The notes: a model not told the origin generated them from the sequence alone. Shown: positions 8,165 to 17,007, counted from the first letter of the stretch. The stretch is 32,979 nt of DNA from a bacterium (GCA_016935765.1 JAFGQG010000178.1:1-32979); one strand, 5' to 3'. Made by a program: numbers and translations.

Positions 8165-8518
8165 TCACCAAATTACACCTAATTTGGGGCTAATAGTAAT
8201 AGTCAAATTACTCTGAACATTTAGTTTTCCGGATACTTTTGTGTTTTGCCACTGAAAGTCAACATAAGTGCATTTGTAGGTATGTTTTCCGGTAGGAACG
8301 TTCGAAATTATCTTTTGTTTTTCCGCGAATATCCTATAGGCAGTACCGTCGATGTAGAAGTCTGATTGGGAAGACGTAGCATTCACTATCTTTAACTCAA
8401 CAGTTCCTATAGTATCAATGGGCATGCCTTCCTCTACACCCTCCCCAAAGAACTGCATATAAAGGATAATGCACACAATGATTATAACAAGCCAGAAAAT
8501 CAGTGTTTTTATTTTCAT
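8165..8518 (-). CDS. Small membrane-anchored protein of unknown function
   Basis: 117 residues, not recognised. One N-terminal transmembrane segment (residues about 6-23, TLIFWLVIIIVCIILYMQFF) is followed by a short acidic linker and an extracytoplasmic domain of about 80 residues with alternating hydrophobic positions, suggesting a beta sandwich. The pattern VPTGKHTYKCTYVDFQW resembles PEGA-type surface domains (xVxPGxHxVxV), a weak comparison. The ribosome site is poor (an AGGT about 12 nt before ATG 8518). It is the last of four minus-strand genes but is separated from the UPF0173 gene by 173 nt, so it may be transcribed separately. Its 3' end contains a 7-bp hairpin (8168-8187) without a T-tract. 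Confidence 0.65.
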   Translation of the reverse strand: MKIKTLIFWLVIIIVCIILYMQFFGEGVEEGMPIDTIGTVELKIVNATSSQSDFYIDGTAYRIFAEKQKIISNVPTGKHTYKCTYVDFQWQNTKVSGKLNVQSNLTITISPKLGVIW

Positions 8519-8691
8519 GTTACTACCGACCTGAGATAAGGTTACTATATTCCGGATATATCTAATTCTTCAATAGTTATTCCAAATAATTGTCGTCTAT
8601 TTAACTAAAATAAATATAAGATAATATGCCAAATAAAGCAACTTTTTTTTAATTTAAAACCTGCATATTTTTAACAGGAGTATGGAAAAGG

Positions 8692-9384
8692 CTAAAAATT
8701 CAACGAATAGTCTTCACCCGGATTAATTATCTCAACCTTAGTAACCGCCTGGTCGACCATCGTTGAAAATGCTTCAGGATCCTGGGCGATCACTTCCCAG
8801 GTGTCGTAGTGCATTGGAATAACAACCTTTGGACGCAGCAGTTTGGTAGCGTATGCGGCGTCTTCCGGACCCATCGTAAAATTATCTCCTATGGGTAAAA
8901 GAGCAAGGTCCAGCGGGAAACGGTCGCCTATTAATTTCATATCCCCAAAGAGCGCGGTATCACCCGCATGGTATATCCACTTTCCTTCGACATGGATTAA
9001 AAAGCCGCAGGGTTGACCCGTGTAGACCATCGAGCCTTCATCATCGAATCCCGACCCGTGAAATGCCTGTGTCAACTTAACGTAACCGAACGGGAATTTT
9101 CTCCCGCCGCCAATGTGCATCGGGTGAGAATTTGCACCTTTCTTCTGTACTAAAGTGGCTAGTTCGAAGGGCGCAACTATCAAAGCCCCTGTCTCTTTCG
9201 AGATGTTGATAGCGTCTCCAATATGATCGCCATGACCATGGGTGACCAAAATACCGTCTGGCTTTAAATCGCGAACTTCACATGTGGCTGATGGATTACC
9301 TGTTATAAATGGATCAATTAAGATGGTGCCCTCTGAACTCTCGATCATGAACGCTGAATGCCCAAGATACTTTATTTTTATCAT
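8692..9384 (-). CDS. UPF0173-family metal-dependent hydrolase (MBL fold)
   Basis: 230 residues, full length for UPF0173 (YtkL-like). It starts with the family block MIKIKYLGHSAFMIES, then ILIDPFITGNP, the metal motif THGHGDH at residues 48-54, YHAGDTALFGDM and the C-terminal PKVVIPMHYDTWEVI. Members are predicted zinc hydrolases with no agreed substrate. The ribosome site is excellent: on its own strand AGGAGGGAG precedes ATG 9384 closely. It lies 91 nt downstream of dapF on the same strand. It is not closely related to the MBL protein at 7548, which has a different motif order and C-terminus. Confidence 0.93.
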   Translation of the reverse strand: MIKIKYLGHSAFMIESSEGTILIDPFITGNPSATCEVRDLKPDGILVTHGHGDHIGDAINISKETGALIVAPFELATLVQKKGANSHPMHIGGGRKFPFGYVKLTQAFHGSGFDDEGSMVYTGQPCGFLIHVEGKWIYHAGDTALFGDMKLIGDRFPLDLALLPIGDNFTMGPEDAAYATKLLRPKVVIPMHYDTWEVIAQDPEAFSTMVDQAVTKVEIINPGEDYSLNF

Positions 9385-9475
9385 AACTCCCTCCTGAATT
9401 TAAAACATCAATATTCTCAAAACTCACTTAACTATCACATTAATCTTCCAAATAATACGCTATTCTGGTTAGTTA

Positions 9476-10306
9476 TCAAGAAAAAAATTTGGTTTCTACT
9501 TCAGTTTCCCCATATTCAAGGATGGTCACAGGACCTTCAAGGTAGACATTTTCGAATTTATCTTTATCATAATTGAAGTAAGCTGTCAAGTATTCTCCGC
9601 TCCTGACTTTTGCTTTCACAGGGGGGATTGCTTCGCCGTTAAGGAACGAAATCAAACCGGAAGCCACTACCCCAGTTCCGCAGGCGAGCGTCTCTTTCTC
9701 TACTCCTCTTTCGTAAGTGCGGATGGAGAAGTTATGTTCATCTGCTATTTTAATGAAATCCACGTTTGTTCCCCGTGGGAAGATTGATGTCATGTATCGA
9801 ATTTTTGATCCTAACTTATTGACATCCAGGGAGCTGATGTCTTCAGCCCTGATGATGCAGTGCGGAACACCAAGCATTACAAAATCGTACTTGATTGTGT
9901 CATCGCCGATCTTAAGCGATTGACCTAATTTTATCTTTTTTGGTTTTGGCATTTGCACCTTGACTGTTCCGCCATCGGCGATTGCTTCGAGTAACCCTGT
10001 ATCTGTTTGGATTCGGATTGGGTTGTCATAGCCGTTTTGGGAAGCCAGGTAAGCGAAGCACCTCAATCCGTTGCCGCACATTTCCGCGATGCTTCCGTCA
10101 CGGTTCAGATAAACCATTTTCAGATCAGCGTTCTTGCTGCTAAGCATTAATAGCAGACCGTCAGTGGAACGCGATCCTTTAAGGGAACACAGCAATTGCG
10201 CGAGCTTATCCGCACCGGTGGGAAGCGATTCCAAGACTTCATTAACGATAGTGAAAGTGTTTCCGGAGCCGCTGATGATTGTATATTTCACTTTCTTTTT
10301 CATCAT
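9476..10306 (-). CDS. dapF: Diaminopimelate epimerase
   Basis: Interconverts LL- and meso-diaminopimelate for lysine and peptidoglycan synthesis, using two cysteines as acid and base. Numbered from ATG 10306 (276 residues), both are present: Cys77 in EMCGNGLRCFA and Cys209 in ETLACGTGVVASG, with the preceding RTYERGVE block. The substrate loop near the N-terminus reads ISGSGNTF instead of the common GLGNDF, a divergence shared by some outlying DapF groups. I choose ATG 10306, 1 nt after the stop of the upstream gene, because the domain begins right there; an upstream in-frame ATG at 10354 would add 16 residues overlapping that gene. No Shine-Dalgarno is visible, which fits translational coupling. 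A meso-DAP peptidoglycan is implied. Confidence 0.92.
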   Translation of the reverse strand: MMKKKVKYTIISGSGNTFTIVNEVLESLPTGADKLAQLLCSLKGSRSTDGLLLMLSSKNADLKMVYLNRDGSIAEMCGNGLRCFAYLASQNGYDNPIRIQTDTGLLEAIADGGTVKVQMPKPKKIKLGQSLKIGDDTIKYDFVMLGVPHCIIRAEDISSLDVNKLGSKIRYMTSIFPRGTNVDFIKIADEHNFSIRTYERGVEKETLACGTGVVASGLISFLNGEAIPPVKAKVRSGEYLTAYFNYDKDKFENVYLEGPVTILEYGETEVETKFFS

Positions 10307-10307
10307 T

Positions 10308-12275
10308 TTATTCTGTCGGATTCGACAAACGGGAATCCATTCTTCTCCTGACATCCTGAATGGCTAAGCTGATTTCTCGTTCCTTTTCAGGAAATAATGA
10401 AGCCATTTTTTCGAATATTATGAGAGCTTCATCATAGTGCTTTAACTCCATTGTAATCACTGCCAGGTTTTGCCAGTAAATTATGTTATGAGGCTCCATT
10501 TTGCAAGCTAATTCCAAATATTCCTTAACCCTGTGCAGCTTTTTAATGCCGTAAAGGAAGTTTGATCTGTCGCCCCACATTCTCGTGTAGATGCTCATAA
10601 CGGATTTTGTTCTGTCATCCCAATATATTGTACTGTCAAATAGTTGGGTGGTTTCAAATTCCTCGATATCTATAGGGTAGTAATATGTACCCCCAACTGA
10701 ATCTCCGCTCCGGTGTAATTCATAAAGTAATCCAACCGGAATTTTTTCAAAATCCTTGAAAATACCTTCCTTCTCCTTGAAAGTGGTATAAACGTGGCGC
10801 TCTTCCATATTCTTCCTGACGAAGGAGGAGATCATGTTGACGAAATCCCGCTGCAAATAGTAAGCATTGTACTTTTCCTGTCTTTCGAAAGGTTTCAGAG
10901 ATACGAGGAAATCCTTCATTTCTCTTTCAGCTTTATTAAAAATTTCAGGATAATTCTTAAGTAAACCCTCTATATACCATGATCTTCGAAGCAATTCAAA
11001 ATCAACCAACACAACGTCATCTCTGAAACCCTCGATATGCTGCATGTATATACTCGGGGAATAATAATCCCAATTGTCCATAATGACTAGTGAGTTTTCT
11101 TCAGGGAACTTCAGCAAGTTTTTTGACATTTCCTCATACAGCTTGTGGTGGAAGTTACTCGGTTCAATATTGAACACTAACGGCACTATTGGGAGGAGAA
11201 GGATGAAATATTTCAGATATCCGAATTTTATAAATGAGAGTAAAAACTTTATACCCATGGATATGATTATTACAGAGACCAAGAAGGATGGCAGAAAATA
11301 GGGGGCTATGTCCGGAATATCATAATTTGACGCATAAATGATATTGCCAAACCATATAATAAGAAAAAAAACCAGAAGGGTTTTGTTTTTTCTGAACAGG
11401 TAGATAAGACCAAAAGGAATGAATATCAAGAGGTAAGGTGTGAATTGGTCTTTTAGAAGTAGAGCATAGTTTTTTAATTCGGAAAGAAGTTGGTTTGGTG
11501 TTTTAGTAAACATCCATACCCTGTATTGCCAGCCGCTAATATGTCTGAAGAATTTTCCGGAATTTACAGGATCTCCCCAATTCATCAGTGGTGATTGACT
11601 TGAACGGAGTGGAAGGTAGATGTAGATGGTCAGGCTAAAAACGATAAGCAGCGTCGCTATCCCTATAATTTTGGGGCGTTTTACAATAGTAAAATCTGTC
11701 GCTAATATCAGAAAGAGAAAAGCTGGAATGAATATGAAAATTAGGAGGTGGTTTCCAAAAGCTAATCCGAACAGAAAAGTAAACAGAAAAAACGTTCGCA
11801 GGTCGCGTGTCTTTCTCCATATAAAGATGAGGACGCAAAGCAATACTGAAAGGAATACTGTCAGGGAATACACCTCGGTTACTACCGAAATGTTCCAGAA
11901 GGTCAGGCTGAAAGCGAAAGTAAGAGAGCCGGCGAGAGATATAAAACGATTCTCATTCTCCTTTTTATTTGAGGTGAATTTTAGGGTTAATAAGATTAAA
12001 AAGTACAGGCATATCAGGGCGCAAATCGAGAAGATCATCGAAAGCATGTTAGTGCATAGGACGTTTGGTTTAAATCCCATGAAGGTCGCTAATCTGCCAA
12101 TAAGGGTATAAAGCGGGTATCCTGTGGGATGCGCTATACCAAGAGTCTTGCAGACAATGGCAAGCTCACCGCAATCTATCAGCGTCACGGTAGGGGAAAG
12201 GGTTATCAGGTAGAAGGTCCCAGCAACCAGAATAATAGCGGCGATTAATATCAGGTGATATTTCTTGTTTGTCAT
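10308..12275 (-). CDS. DUF2723 polytopic membrane protein (predicted glycosyltransferase)
   Basis: 655 residues. The N-terminal 400 residues carry about ten hydrophobic segments. The first periplasmic loop has the family signature: Asp34-Cys-Gly-Glu37 followed by GIAHPTGYPLYTLIGRL at about 47-62, matching the acidic catalytic loop of DUF2723 proteins, which resemble the GT-C fold of protein O-mannosyltransferases. The C-terminal 250 residues are soluble and end in TPR-like helices (HRVKEYLELACKMEPHN, HYDEALIIFEKMASLFPEKE). DUF2723 proteins are predicted to add sugars to exported proteins or lipids at the membrane; the substrate is unknown here. First gene of the minus-strand group, 1 nt before dapF. 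The ribosome site is weak. Confidence 0.88.
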   Translation of the reverse strand: MTNKKYHLILIAAIILVAGTFYLITLSPTVTLIDCGELAIVCKTLGIAHPTGYPLYTLIGRLATFMGFKPNVLCTNMLSMIFSICALICLYFLILLTLKFTSNKKENENRFISLAGSLTFAFSLTFWNISVVTEVYSLTVFLSVLLCVLIFIWRKTRDLRTFFLFTFLFGLAFGNHLLIFIFIPAFLFLILATDFTIVKRPKIIGIATLLIVFSLTIYIYLPLRSSQSPLMNWGDPVNSGKFFRHISGWQYRVWMFTKTPNQLLSELKNYALLLKDQFTPYLLIFIPFGLIYLFRKNKTLLVFFLIIWFGNIIYASNYDIPDIAPYFLPSFLVSVIIISMGIKFLLSFIKFGYLKYFILLLPIVPLVFNIEPSNFHHKLYEEMSKNLLKFPEENSLVIMDNWDYYSPSIYMQHIEGFRDDVVLVDFELLRRSWYIEGLLKNYPEIFNKAEREMKDFLVSLKPFERQEKYNAYYLQRDFVNMISSFVRKNMEERHVYTTFKEKEGIFKDFEKIPVGLLYELHRSGDSVGGTYYYPIDIEEFETTQLFDSTIYWDDRTKSVMSIYTRMWGDRSNFLYGIKKLHRVKEYLELACKMEPHNIIYWQNLAVITMELKHYDEALIIFEKMASLFPEKEREISLAIQDVRRRMDSRLSNPTE

Positions 12276-12588
12276 AATTTAAAACTAACAAAATTCATGA
12301 AAAATCAAAACAATTTTTATGATGAAGTGAGTAAAAATACTCCAGGATTAATATTATGTTCTTCATAACTAATTGATTGATAATGGATTAAACAGTAGGT
12401 GCTGTCAACGGAATTCGAATAGCCTTTTTTAAATTGACTTTTAGTTACATATAACTATTTTTATAAGATATGAAAGTTTAGGTTTGTAAAGCGTAGTCGA
12501 TTTATCAAATTTGTTAAGGAAGGTCTTACAGATTATTGAATACAAGCTCAATTGATATAATGATATAAATGAATCAGAAAGGAGTGCC
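12276..12588. other. Intergenic region between divergent DUF2723 and trpS genes
   Basis: 313 bp, AT-rich. The trpS side holds the promoter with embedded palindrome described separately and a leader of about 120 nt. The leader contains no T-box signature and no Trp-codon-rich leader peptide. No clear promoter was recognised for the minus-strand DUF2723 gene; TTGATT-N15-TAGTTT close to its start is too weak to call. Confidence 0.5.
12434..12461 (+). promoter_or_regulatory. trpS promoter with palindromic operator candidate
   Basis: TTGACT at 12434-12439 and TATTTT at 12456-12461 have a 16-bp spacer. A perfect inverted repeat TAGTTA-CATA-TAACTA (12442-12457) fills the spacer and touches the -10, the classical place for a repressor. 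A leader of about 120 nt runs to the ATG at 12589. Confidence 0.45.
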
Positions 12589-13575
12589 ATGGCAAAGGTA
12601 TTACTGAGTGGAATGCAACCCACCGGAAAGTTACATTTGGGGAATTTTGAAGGAGCGTTGAAAAACTGGGTAGAGCTTCAGGAAACGGGGAAGTACGATA
12701 TGTATTGTTGTATTGTGGATTGGCACTCATTGACAGTCGATGCTGAGGATACTTCGAACCTTGTTGACCGGATTTATGATCTTGCAGCTGATTATATTGC
12801 TTCTGGTCTTGATCCTGGTAGAACGACCATATTTGTGCAGTCTGCCGTGAAGCAGCATGCGGAGTTGCATCTTTTATTATCTATGATAACGCCTCTTGGA
12901 TGGCTGCAGCGGGTACCTTCGTACAAAGAAAAATCGGATACACTGAATCTGGATAATTATGGTTTTCTTGGATATCCCCTCTTGCAGGCTGCGGATATCT
13001 TGATCTACCTGGCGGACGTTGTTCCGGTTGGAAAGGATCAAGCGCCGCATATTGAACTTACAAGGGAGATAGCACGAAGGTTTAATTTTCTCTACGGTGA
13101 GACCTTCCCTGAGCCCAAAGCGCTGTTCACTAAATTTGCAATTGTCCCTGGCACTGACGGCAGGAAAATGAGTAAGTCCTATGGCAATGATATCTGCATG
13201 GGAGATGAACCCGATGAAATTAGAAAGAAGATATCAGGGATGTTCACGGATCCGGAAAAGATATACAAAGGTGATCCCGGGCATCCGGACAAATGCGCGG
13301 TTTATATGCTTCAACAGATTTATAACGCGGAGTACAAGGAGATCTGTGAACCATGCAAAAAAGGTCAAAGCGATTGGGGATGTGTAAAGTGTAAAAACTT
13401 ATTAGCGGATATGATCATCGATTACTTTGCTGACTTTAGAAATAAGCGGAAAGAACTCTTATCGGATAAAAGTGGTCTCGATGGTATTCTTCGGAGAGGG
13501 GCTGATAAAGCAAGGCAAAAGGCTGAGGAAACCATGGAAAGGGTTCGAAAAGCTATGAAATTGTACTTAAGTTGA
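12589..13575 (+). CDS. trpS: Tryptophanyl-tRNA synthetase, probable [4Fe-4S] type
   Basis: 328 residues, a class I aminoacyl-tRNA synthetase that charges tRNA-Trp. The HIGH-type motif is HLGN at 16-19 and the KMSKS motif is intact at 193-197. The block YLADVVPVGKDQAPHIELTRE is typical of bacterial TrpRS. An added feature is a cysteine set in the C-terminal domain: Cys236, Cys253/Cys256, Cys265 and Cys268, the last part reading WGCVKCK. This resembles Thermotoga maritima TrpRS, which carries a [4Fe-4S] cluster on four cysteines at nearly the same positions, though the internal spacing differs. AAAGGAG precedes ATG 12589. It may be co-transcribed with the barrel protein 39 nt downstream. Confidence 0.95.
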   Translation: MAKVLLSGMQPTGKLHLGNFEGALKNWVELQETGKYDMYCCIVDWHSLTVDAEDTSNLVDRIYDLAADYIASGLDPGRTTIFVQSAVKQHAELHLLLSMITPLGWLQRVPSYKEKSDTLNLDNYGFLGYPLLQAADILIYLADVVPVGKDQAPHIELTREIARRFNFLYGETFPEPKALFTKFAIVPGTDGRKMSKSYGNDICMGDEPDEIRKKISGMFTDPEKIYKGDPGHPDKCAVYMLQQIYNAEYKEICEPCKKGQSDWGCVKCKNLLADMIIDYFADFRNKRKELLSDKSGLDGILRRGADKARQKAEETMERVRKAMKLYLS

Positions 13576-13614
13576 AACCTGATAGATCGAATAATTTTAT
13601 AAAGGAGGTCATCA

Positions 13615-14418
13615 ATGTATGGGGGAAATAAGATAGATTTGAAACTCGTCGGAAAGATTTCAATTCCACGGTTTACCGTTACGGTGTTAATATTACTGCT
13701 CATGGTATCCGTTTCGCATGGAAAGTACTACCAGCCAAGAAAGATAGTATCGCGCCCTACTGCCGGAATGTTGGGTCATGGCGCTTACTGTTTTGGCTTG
13801 GAGTTGTTCCCTAATGATGGAGTGCAGTGTGAAGCAATAATCGGAATAATAGGGAGGCTGCAGATCGGGTTTTCCTATGGTGGCGAGAATATCCTTGGTG
13901 AAGGCGATATTAATTGGAACCCTCGGTTGGAATTCACTGGTAAACTGAGAGTTATCAATGAGTCGGTTTCAATTCCCGCCTTTGCTGTTGGCTTTAATTC
14001 CCAGGGTGAAGGTGGTTATGTTGAGCAGGAGAAAAGGTATATTATCAAATCGGTTGGCTTATATCTCTGTGCGAGTAAAAATTTCAAGACTATTGGTGGT
14101 AACGTCGGGTTTCATGGAGGGATCAACTATTCATTTGAAACTTCCGATGGAAATAAGAATCCATCACTCTACTTAGGTTTTGATAAGGAGATAGGAAAGC
14201 AGTTTTCAATCAATATGGAGTATGATATCGCGACCAATGATAATAAGAAAGGTGACGAAATGTTCGGAAGGGGTAGAGGCTACTTGAATTTCTCTTTCTG
14301 CTGGGCGGTTTCACAAGCTTTTGAGTTAGAGATAATTTTGAAGGATCTGCTCTTAAACAATGAGTTATCAACGACCTTTATGCGTGGTTTAAGATTGAAT
14401 ATTTACAATTCATTTTAA
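13615..14418 (+). CDS. Putative outer-membrane beta-barrel protein
   Basis: 267 residues, no family recognised with certainty. A long basic N-region is followed by a hydrophobic stretch (VTVLILLLMVSVSHG, about residues 22-36) that looks like a signal peptide. The rest alternates aromatic, Gly and polar residues in strand-like runs (LQIGFSYGGENILG, GGNVGFHGGINYSFE, FSINMEYDIA, GYLNFSFCWAV), and the chain ends in Phe, as outer-membrane barrels do. The arrangement is faintly like YjbH or OmpL-type barrels. A near-perfect AAAGGAGGT supports ATG 13615. It opens a run of four envelope genes spaced by 7-15 nt or overlapping, which suggests joint assembly or regulation; it has no obvious promoter of its own. 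Confidence 0.75.
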   Translation: MYGGNKIDLKLVGKISIPRFTVTVLILLLMVSVSHGKYYQPRKIVSRPTAGMLGHGAYCFGLELFPNDGVQCEAIIGIIGRLQIGFSYGGENILGEGDINWNPRLEFTGKLRVINESVSIPAFAVGFNSQGEGGYVEQEKRYIIKSVGLYLCASKNFKTIGGNVGFHGGINYSFETSDGNKNPSLYLGFDKEIGKQFSINMEYDIATNDNKKGDEMFGRGRGYLNFSFCWAVSQAFELEIILKDLLLNNELSTTFMRGLRLNIYNSF

Positions 14419-14432
14419 AGGATGCGTGTTAA

Positions 14433-14858
14433 ATGAGAAGGGTATTGTTCGTATTTTTAGTGTCTCTTTTTCTCCTGAATTCCGGGTGCTATACCGTGAT
14501 CAAAATGTCCAAACCCAGGGCTGAATATGAGGATGCTTATGAGGACACTTACTATCATTATTATCCATCCCCATGGTCCTATCGCTGGACGTATTATGAT
14601 GATTATCCGTGGTGGTACGATCAATGGTGGTTCTGGGAAAGATACTATGATAACGATGAGGAGGAATTAGAGAAAAAAAGGAGTGTGTACAAGAAAAGAA
14701 GAGGGTTAGACAATATTCTCGATTCAGTAATTGAATCCATGGATTCCAACTCGAATAACAATGAGGAGGATACGAGGAGGAAAAACGAAGAAGATGAGGA
14801 GGTGAAGGAGAAAAATGAGGAGGAGAAAGAAAATAAACCCCAGAGAAGAGGCTTGTAA
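14433..14858 (+). CDS. Trp/Tyr-rich, highly charged small lipoprotein
   Basis: 141 residues. A clear lipoprotein signal (LFLLNSGC, Cys19) is followed by three unusual zones. Residues about 30-73 are crowded with Tyr, Trp and Asp (PWSYRWTYYDDYPWWYDQWW). Residues 75-100 are basic and helical. Residues 105-141 are a low-complexity Glu/Lys/Asn tail. I recognise no family. Such aromatic, acidic segments could pack on a barrel partner or on peptidoglycan, but this is inference. The last 44 nt overlap the next gene in another frame, and the purine-rich tail coding sequence supplies that gene's ribosome site. Fourteen nt separate it from the barrel gene upstream. Confidence 0.75.
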   Translation: MRRVLFVFLVSLFLLNSGCYTVIKMSKPRAEYEDAYEDTYYHYYPSPWSYRWTYYDDYPWWYDQWWFWERYYDNDEEELEKKRSVYKKRRGLDNILDSVIESMDSNSNNNEEDTRRKNEEDEEVKEKNEEEKENKPQRRGL

Positions 14859-16140
14859 AAGACCGATAAGAAAAATGCTGGGTGTCGTTATTATTACACT
14901 GCTTAGTATGCTGTTAATCCCGGGAATAACTTACTCGCAAATCCTGTCGGGATTAACCGGTACTATACAGGAGATAGATATAGCAGACGGTTTTACCGGC
15001 GTAGGCGCGAGAGCAATGGGTATGGGGGGATCACAGATTGCAATCGCCGGTGACTACAGCGCGGTATACTGGAATCCTGCACAGCTAGCATATATGAAAA
15101 GGATTGAGATATCAGGAGGTTTAACGTTCAACAGGATTGAAAATAATACTACTTATGAAGGTTACTCAACCGAAGAATCATCCAACCGCGCAAGATTGAA
15201 CTCGCTTGGATTCGTAATACCGGTGCCAACAACGAGAGGTGGTTTAGCTTTCGGACTTGGGTATAACAGGCTGCAGAATTTCGATAGAATATTCAAATTT
15301 AGATACCCCGTTGAAGGAGATGTTGGATTGGAAAGAAAATCAGGTGGTCTGTACGCAATTTCGCTCGCATCAGGTATCCAAATAGCTCCAATTATGTCCG
15401 TAGGTTTAAACTTTGAATTATGGGGTGGTGAAAATAACTACTCCTGGGATTATGAGAACTACTACCCGGACGATGAAATCATATCGAGAGAAATATTTGA
15501 GGACAATTTTAAGTACAAGTATTCAGGTTTTAGCGCTAGAATGGGAATGACATTAACGCCACACAAGATAATTAGACTGGGTGCTGTGATTACGTTCCCG
15601 GCTGGATTCACCATAGATGAAGAAGGAACGATGAAAACGGATACGCTGTTCAGGTCAGGAGACGAAGCATACTACGAAGACTACGGTTATGTTGAAGCAT
15701 ACAAAATATCACTTCCTTTCAGATTCTCGCTTGGAACCGCGATACTGCTCCCGTATTTCACAACATCCTTTGATGTCACCTATATAGACTGGGCGCAGAT
15801 GGAATATAAAGAACCAAGTTGGGCGCTGTCAAATAACAAGTATATTCCGCAGAATTACAGGAGTGTCCTGAAATACAATATCGGCGTGGAAGCTGTTATA
15901 CCATATACCATGGTAAAGTTGAGAGGGGGTTACAGGAACGATCCGGTCCCATATACCGGAAACACTATTGTCAAGGACAGACAGTATTTTACGGGAGGGA
16001 TTGGTGTCCTTATATCCGACCTGGTTTCACTTGATGCCGCGGCTGTATTTGGGAATTACGAAATTGATCATAAATCTGCTGAACTTAGTGAAAGCTATAA
16101 ATTGACCGATATCTTCTTAAATATGGCATACAGGTTTTAA
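14815..16140 (+). CDS. OMPP1/FadL/TodX-like outer-membrane protein
   Basis: 441 residues. After the signal peptide (hydrophobic core MLGVVIITLLSMLLIPGITYS, cut near SQ) comes the family opening GFTGVGARAMGMGGSQIAIAGDYSAVYWNPAQLAY, the Ala/Gly-Met-Gly-Gly...WNP pattern of FadL-like and PorV-like barrels. The remainder is strand-rich and ends in AYRF, a C-terminal Phe usual for outer-membrane barrels. FadL members import hydrophobic compounds; PorV members act in type IX secretion. The sequence alone does not separate the two. I keep ATG 14815, inside the previous gene, because AAGGAG precedes it and it supplies the basic N-region (RRRKK) a signal peptide needs; ATG 14875 would begin directly with the hydrophobic core. 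Confidence 0.83.
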   Translation: MRRRKKINPREEACKRPIRKMLGVVIITLLSMLLIPGITYSQILSGLTGTIQEIDIADGFTGVGARAMGMGGSQIAIAGDYSAVYWNPAQLAYMKRIEISGGLTFNRIENNTTYEGYSTEESSNRARLNSLGFVIPVPTTRGGLAFGLGYNRLQNFDRIFKFRYPVEGDVGLERKSGGLYAISLASGIQIAPIMSVGLNFELWGGENNYSWDYENYYPDDEIISREIFEDNFKYKYSGFSARMGMTLTPHKIIRLGAVITFPAGFTIDEEGTMKTDTLFRSGDEAYYEDYGYVEAYKISLPFRFSLGTAILLPYFTTSFDVTYIDWAQMEYKEPSWALSNNKYIPQNYRSVLKYNIGVEAVIPYTMVKLRGGYRNDPVPYTGNTIVKDRQYFTGGIGVLISDLVSLDAAAVFGNYEIDHKSAELSESYKLTDIFLNMAYRF

Positions 16141-16147
16141 CTATTTT

Positions 16148-16987
16148 ATGAATAAAAGAATTGGTATAAACATACTGTTGTTCTTCCTGACGCTGATAAC
16201 CACTACTCTTGCTGGCGCGATGATGAATGGTGAACTTCAATTCACATTTGCCTGGCTCCTGAAAGGTTTACCGTTCTCACTCACTCTCCTGACAGTTCTG
16301 GGTGTTCACGAGACCGCTCATTTCATAGCTTCAAAGCACCACCATGTTGAGGCGACTTTACCTTACTTTATTCCTGTACCTCCACCTATATTCTTAATCG
16401 GGACTTTTGGAGCAGTAATTAAGATCAAAAGCGCGATATACAATAGAAAAGCGCTTTTCGATATAGGCTTCGCCGGACCAGCTGCAGGCTTCGCTATAGC
16501 TGTACCTATGCTTTTTATCGGTCTATCTCTATCGAAACTGCAGCCGGTGAATTCAATCATGCCGGGCACTGTCAACCTGGGAGATTCACTGATAATGCTG
16601 ATCGCTTCGAACATCGTATTCGGTAATATCCCCTCAGATTACACGGTTGTGATTCACCCGATCGCTTTTGCAGCATGGATAGGGCTTTTAGTCACCGCGA
16701 TAAACCTACTCCCGGTCGGTCAGTTGGATGGAGGGCATATTTCCTATGCTGTCTTCGGTGAAAAACACATTCTCATTGCCAGGATATTCTTCGTCATTAT
16801 CGTATTACTCGGGGTTTTGTGGTTGGGTTGGATCTTGTGGGGATTGCTTCTTCTATTCGTGCTTAAACTTAAACATCCGCCACCAGTGGACCCATACACG
16901 GAACTCGGAAAACTGAGAAAAAACCTTTCAGCTGTTGCTGTATTCATTTTTATTTTGACCTTTATACCCATTCCGTTTAGTTTTTAA
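16148..16987 (+). CDS. Site-2-protease-family (M50) membrane metalloprotease
   Basis: 279 residues, polytopic. The zinc motif HETAH lies at 54-58 in a membrane segment, and the second ligand motif LLPVGQLDGGH lies at 187-197; together these define M50 intramembrane proteases. The block PYFIPVPPPIFLIGTFGAVIKIKS between them is typical of the EGY/YdiL-like M50 subgroup that lacks a PDZ domain. Such enzymes cut transmembrane substrates, often regulators, in the inner membrane; the substrate here is unknown. The ribosome site is poor and the gene begins 7 nt after the FadL-like gene, suggesting coupling. No sigma/anti-sigma pair is nearby. Confidence 0.92.
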   Translation: MNKRIGINILLFFLTLITTTLAGAMMNGELQFTFAWLLKGLPFSLTLLTVLGVHETAHFIASKHHHVEATLPYFIPVPPPIFLIGTFGAVIKIKSAIYNRKALFDIGFAGPAAGFAIAVPMLFIGLSLSKLQPVNSIMPGTVNLGDSLIMLIASNIVFGNIPSDYTVVIHPIAFAAWIGLLVTAINLLPVGQLDGGHISYAVFGEKHILIARIFFVIIVLLGVLWLGWILWGLLLLFVLKLKHPPPVDPYTELGKLRKNLSAVAVFIFILTFIPIPFSF

Positions 16988-17007
16988 TAAAAACAAATAG
17001 AAATGAA

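Noticed and set aside
10307..10354. Upstream in-frame ATG extending dapF by 16 residues
   Set aside because: The extension lies inside the DUF2723 gene, lacks a usable ribosome site, and adds residues not expected before the DapF fold.
12434..12467. Second -10 (TATAAG at 12462) for the trpS promoter
   Set aside because: The spacer would be 22 bp, too long; TATTTT with 16 bp is preferred.
12462..12588. T-box or Trp attenuator in the trpS leader
   Set aside because: No T-box core sequence, no Trp codons in a leader peptide and no terminator hairpin were found.
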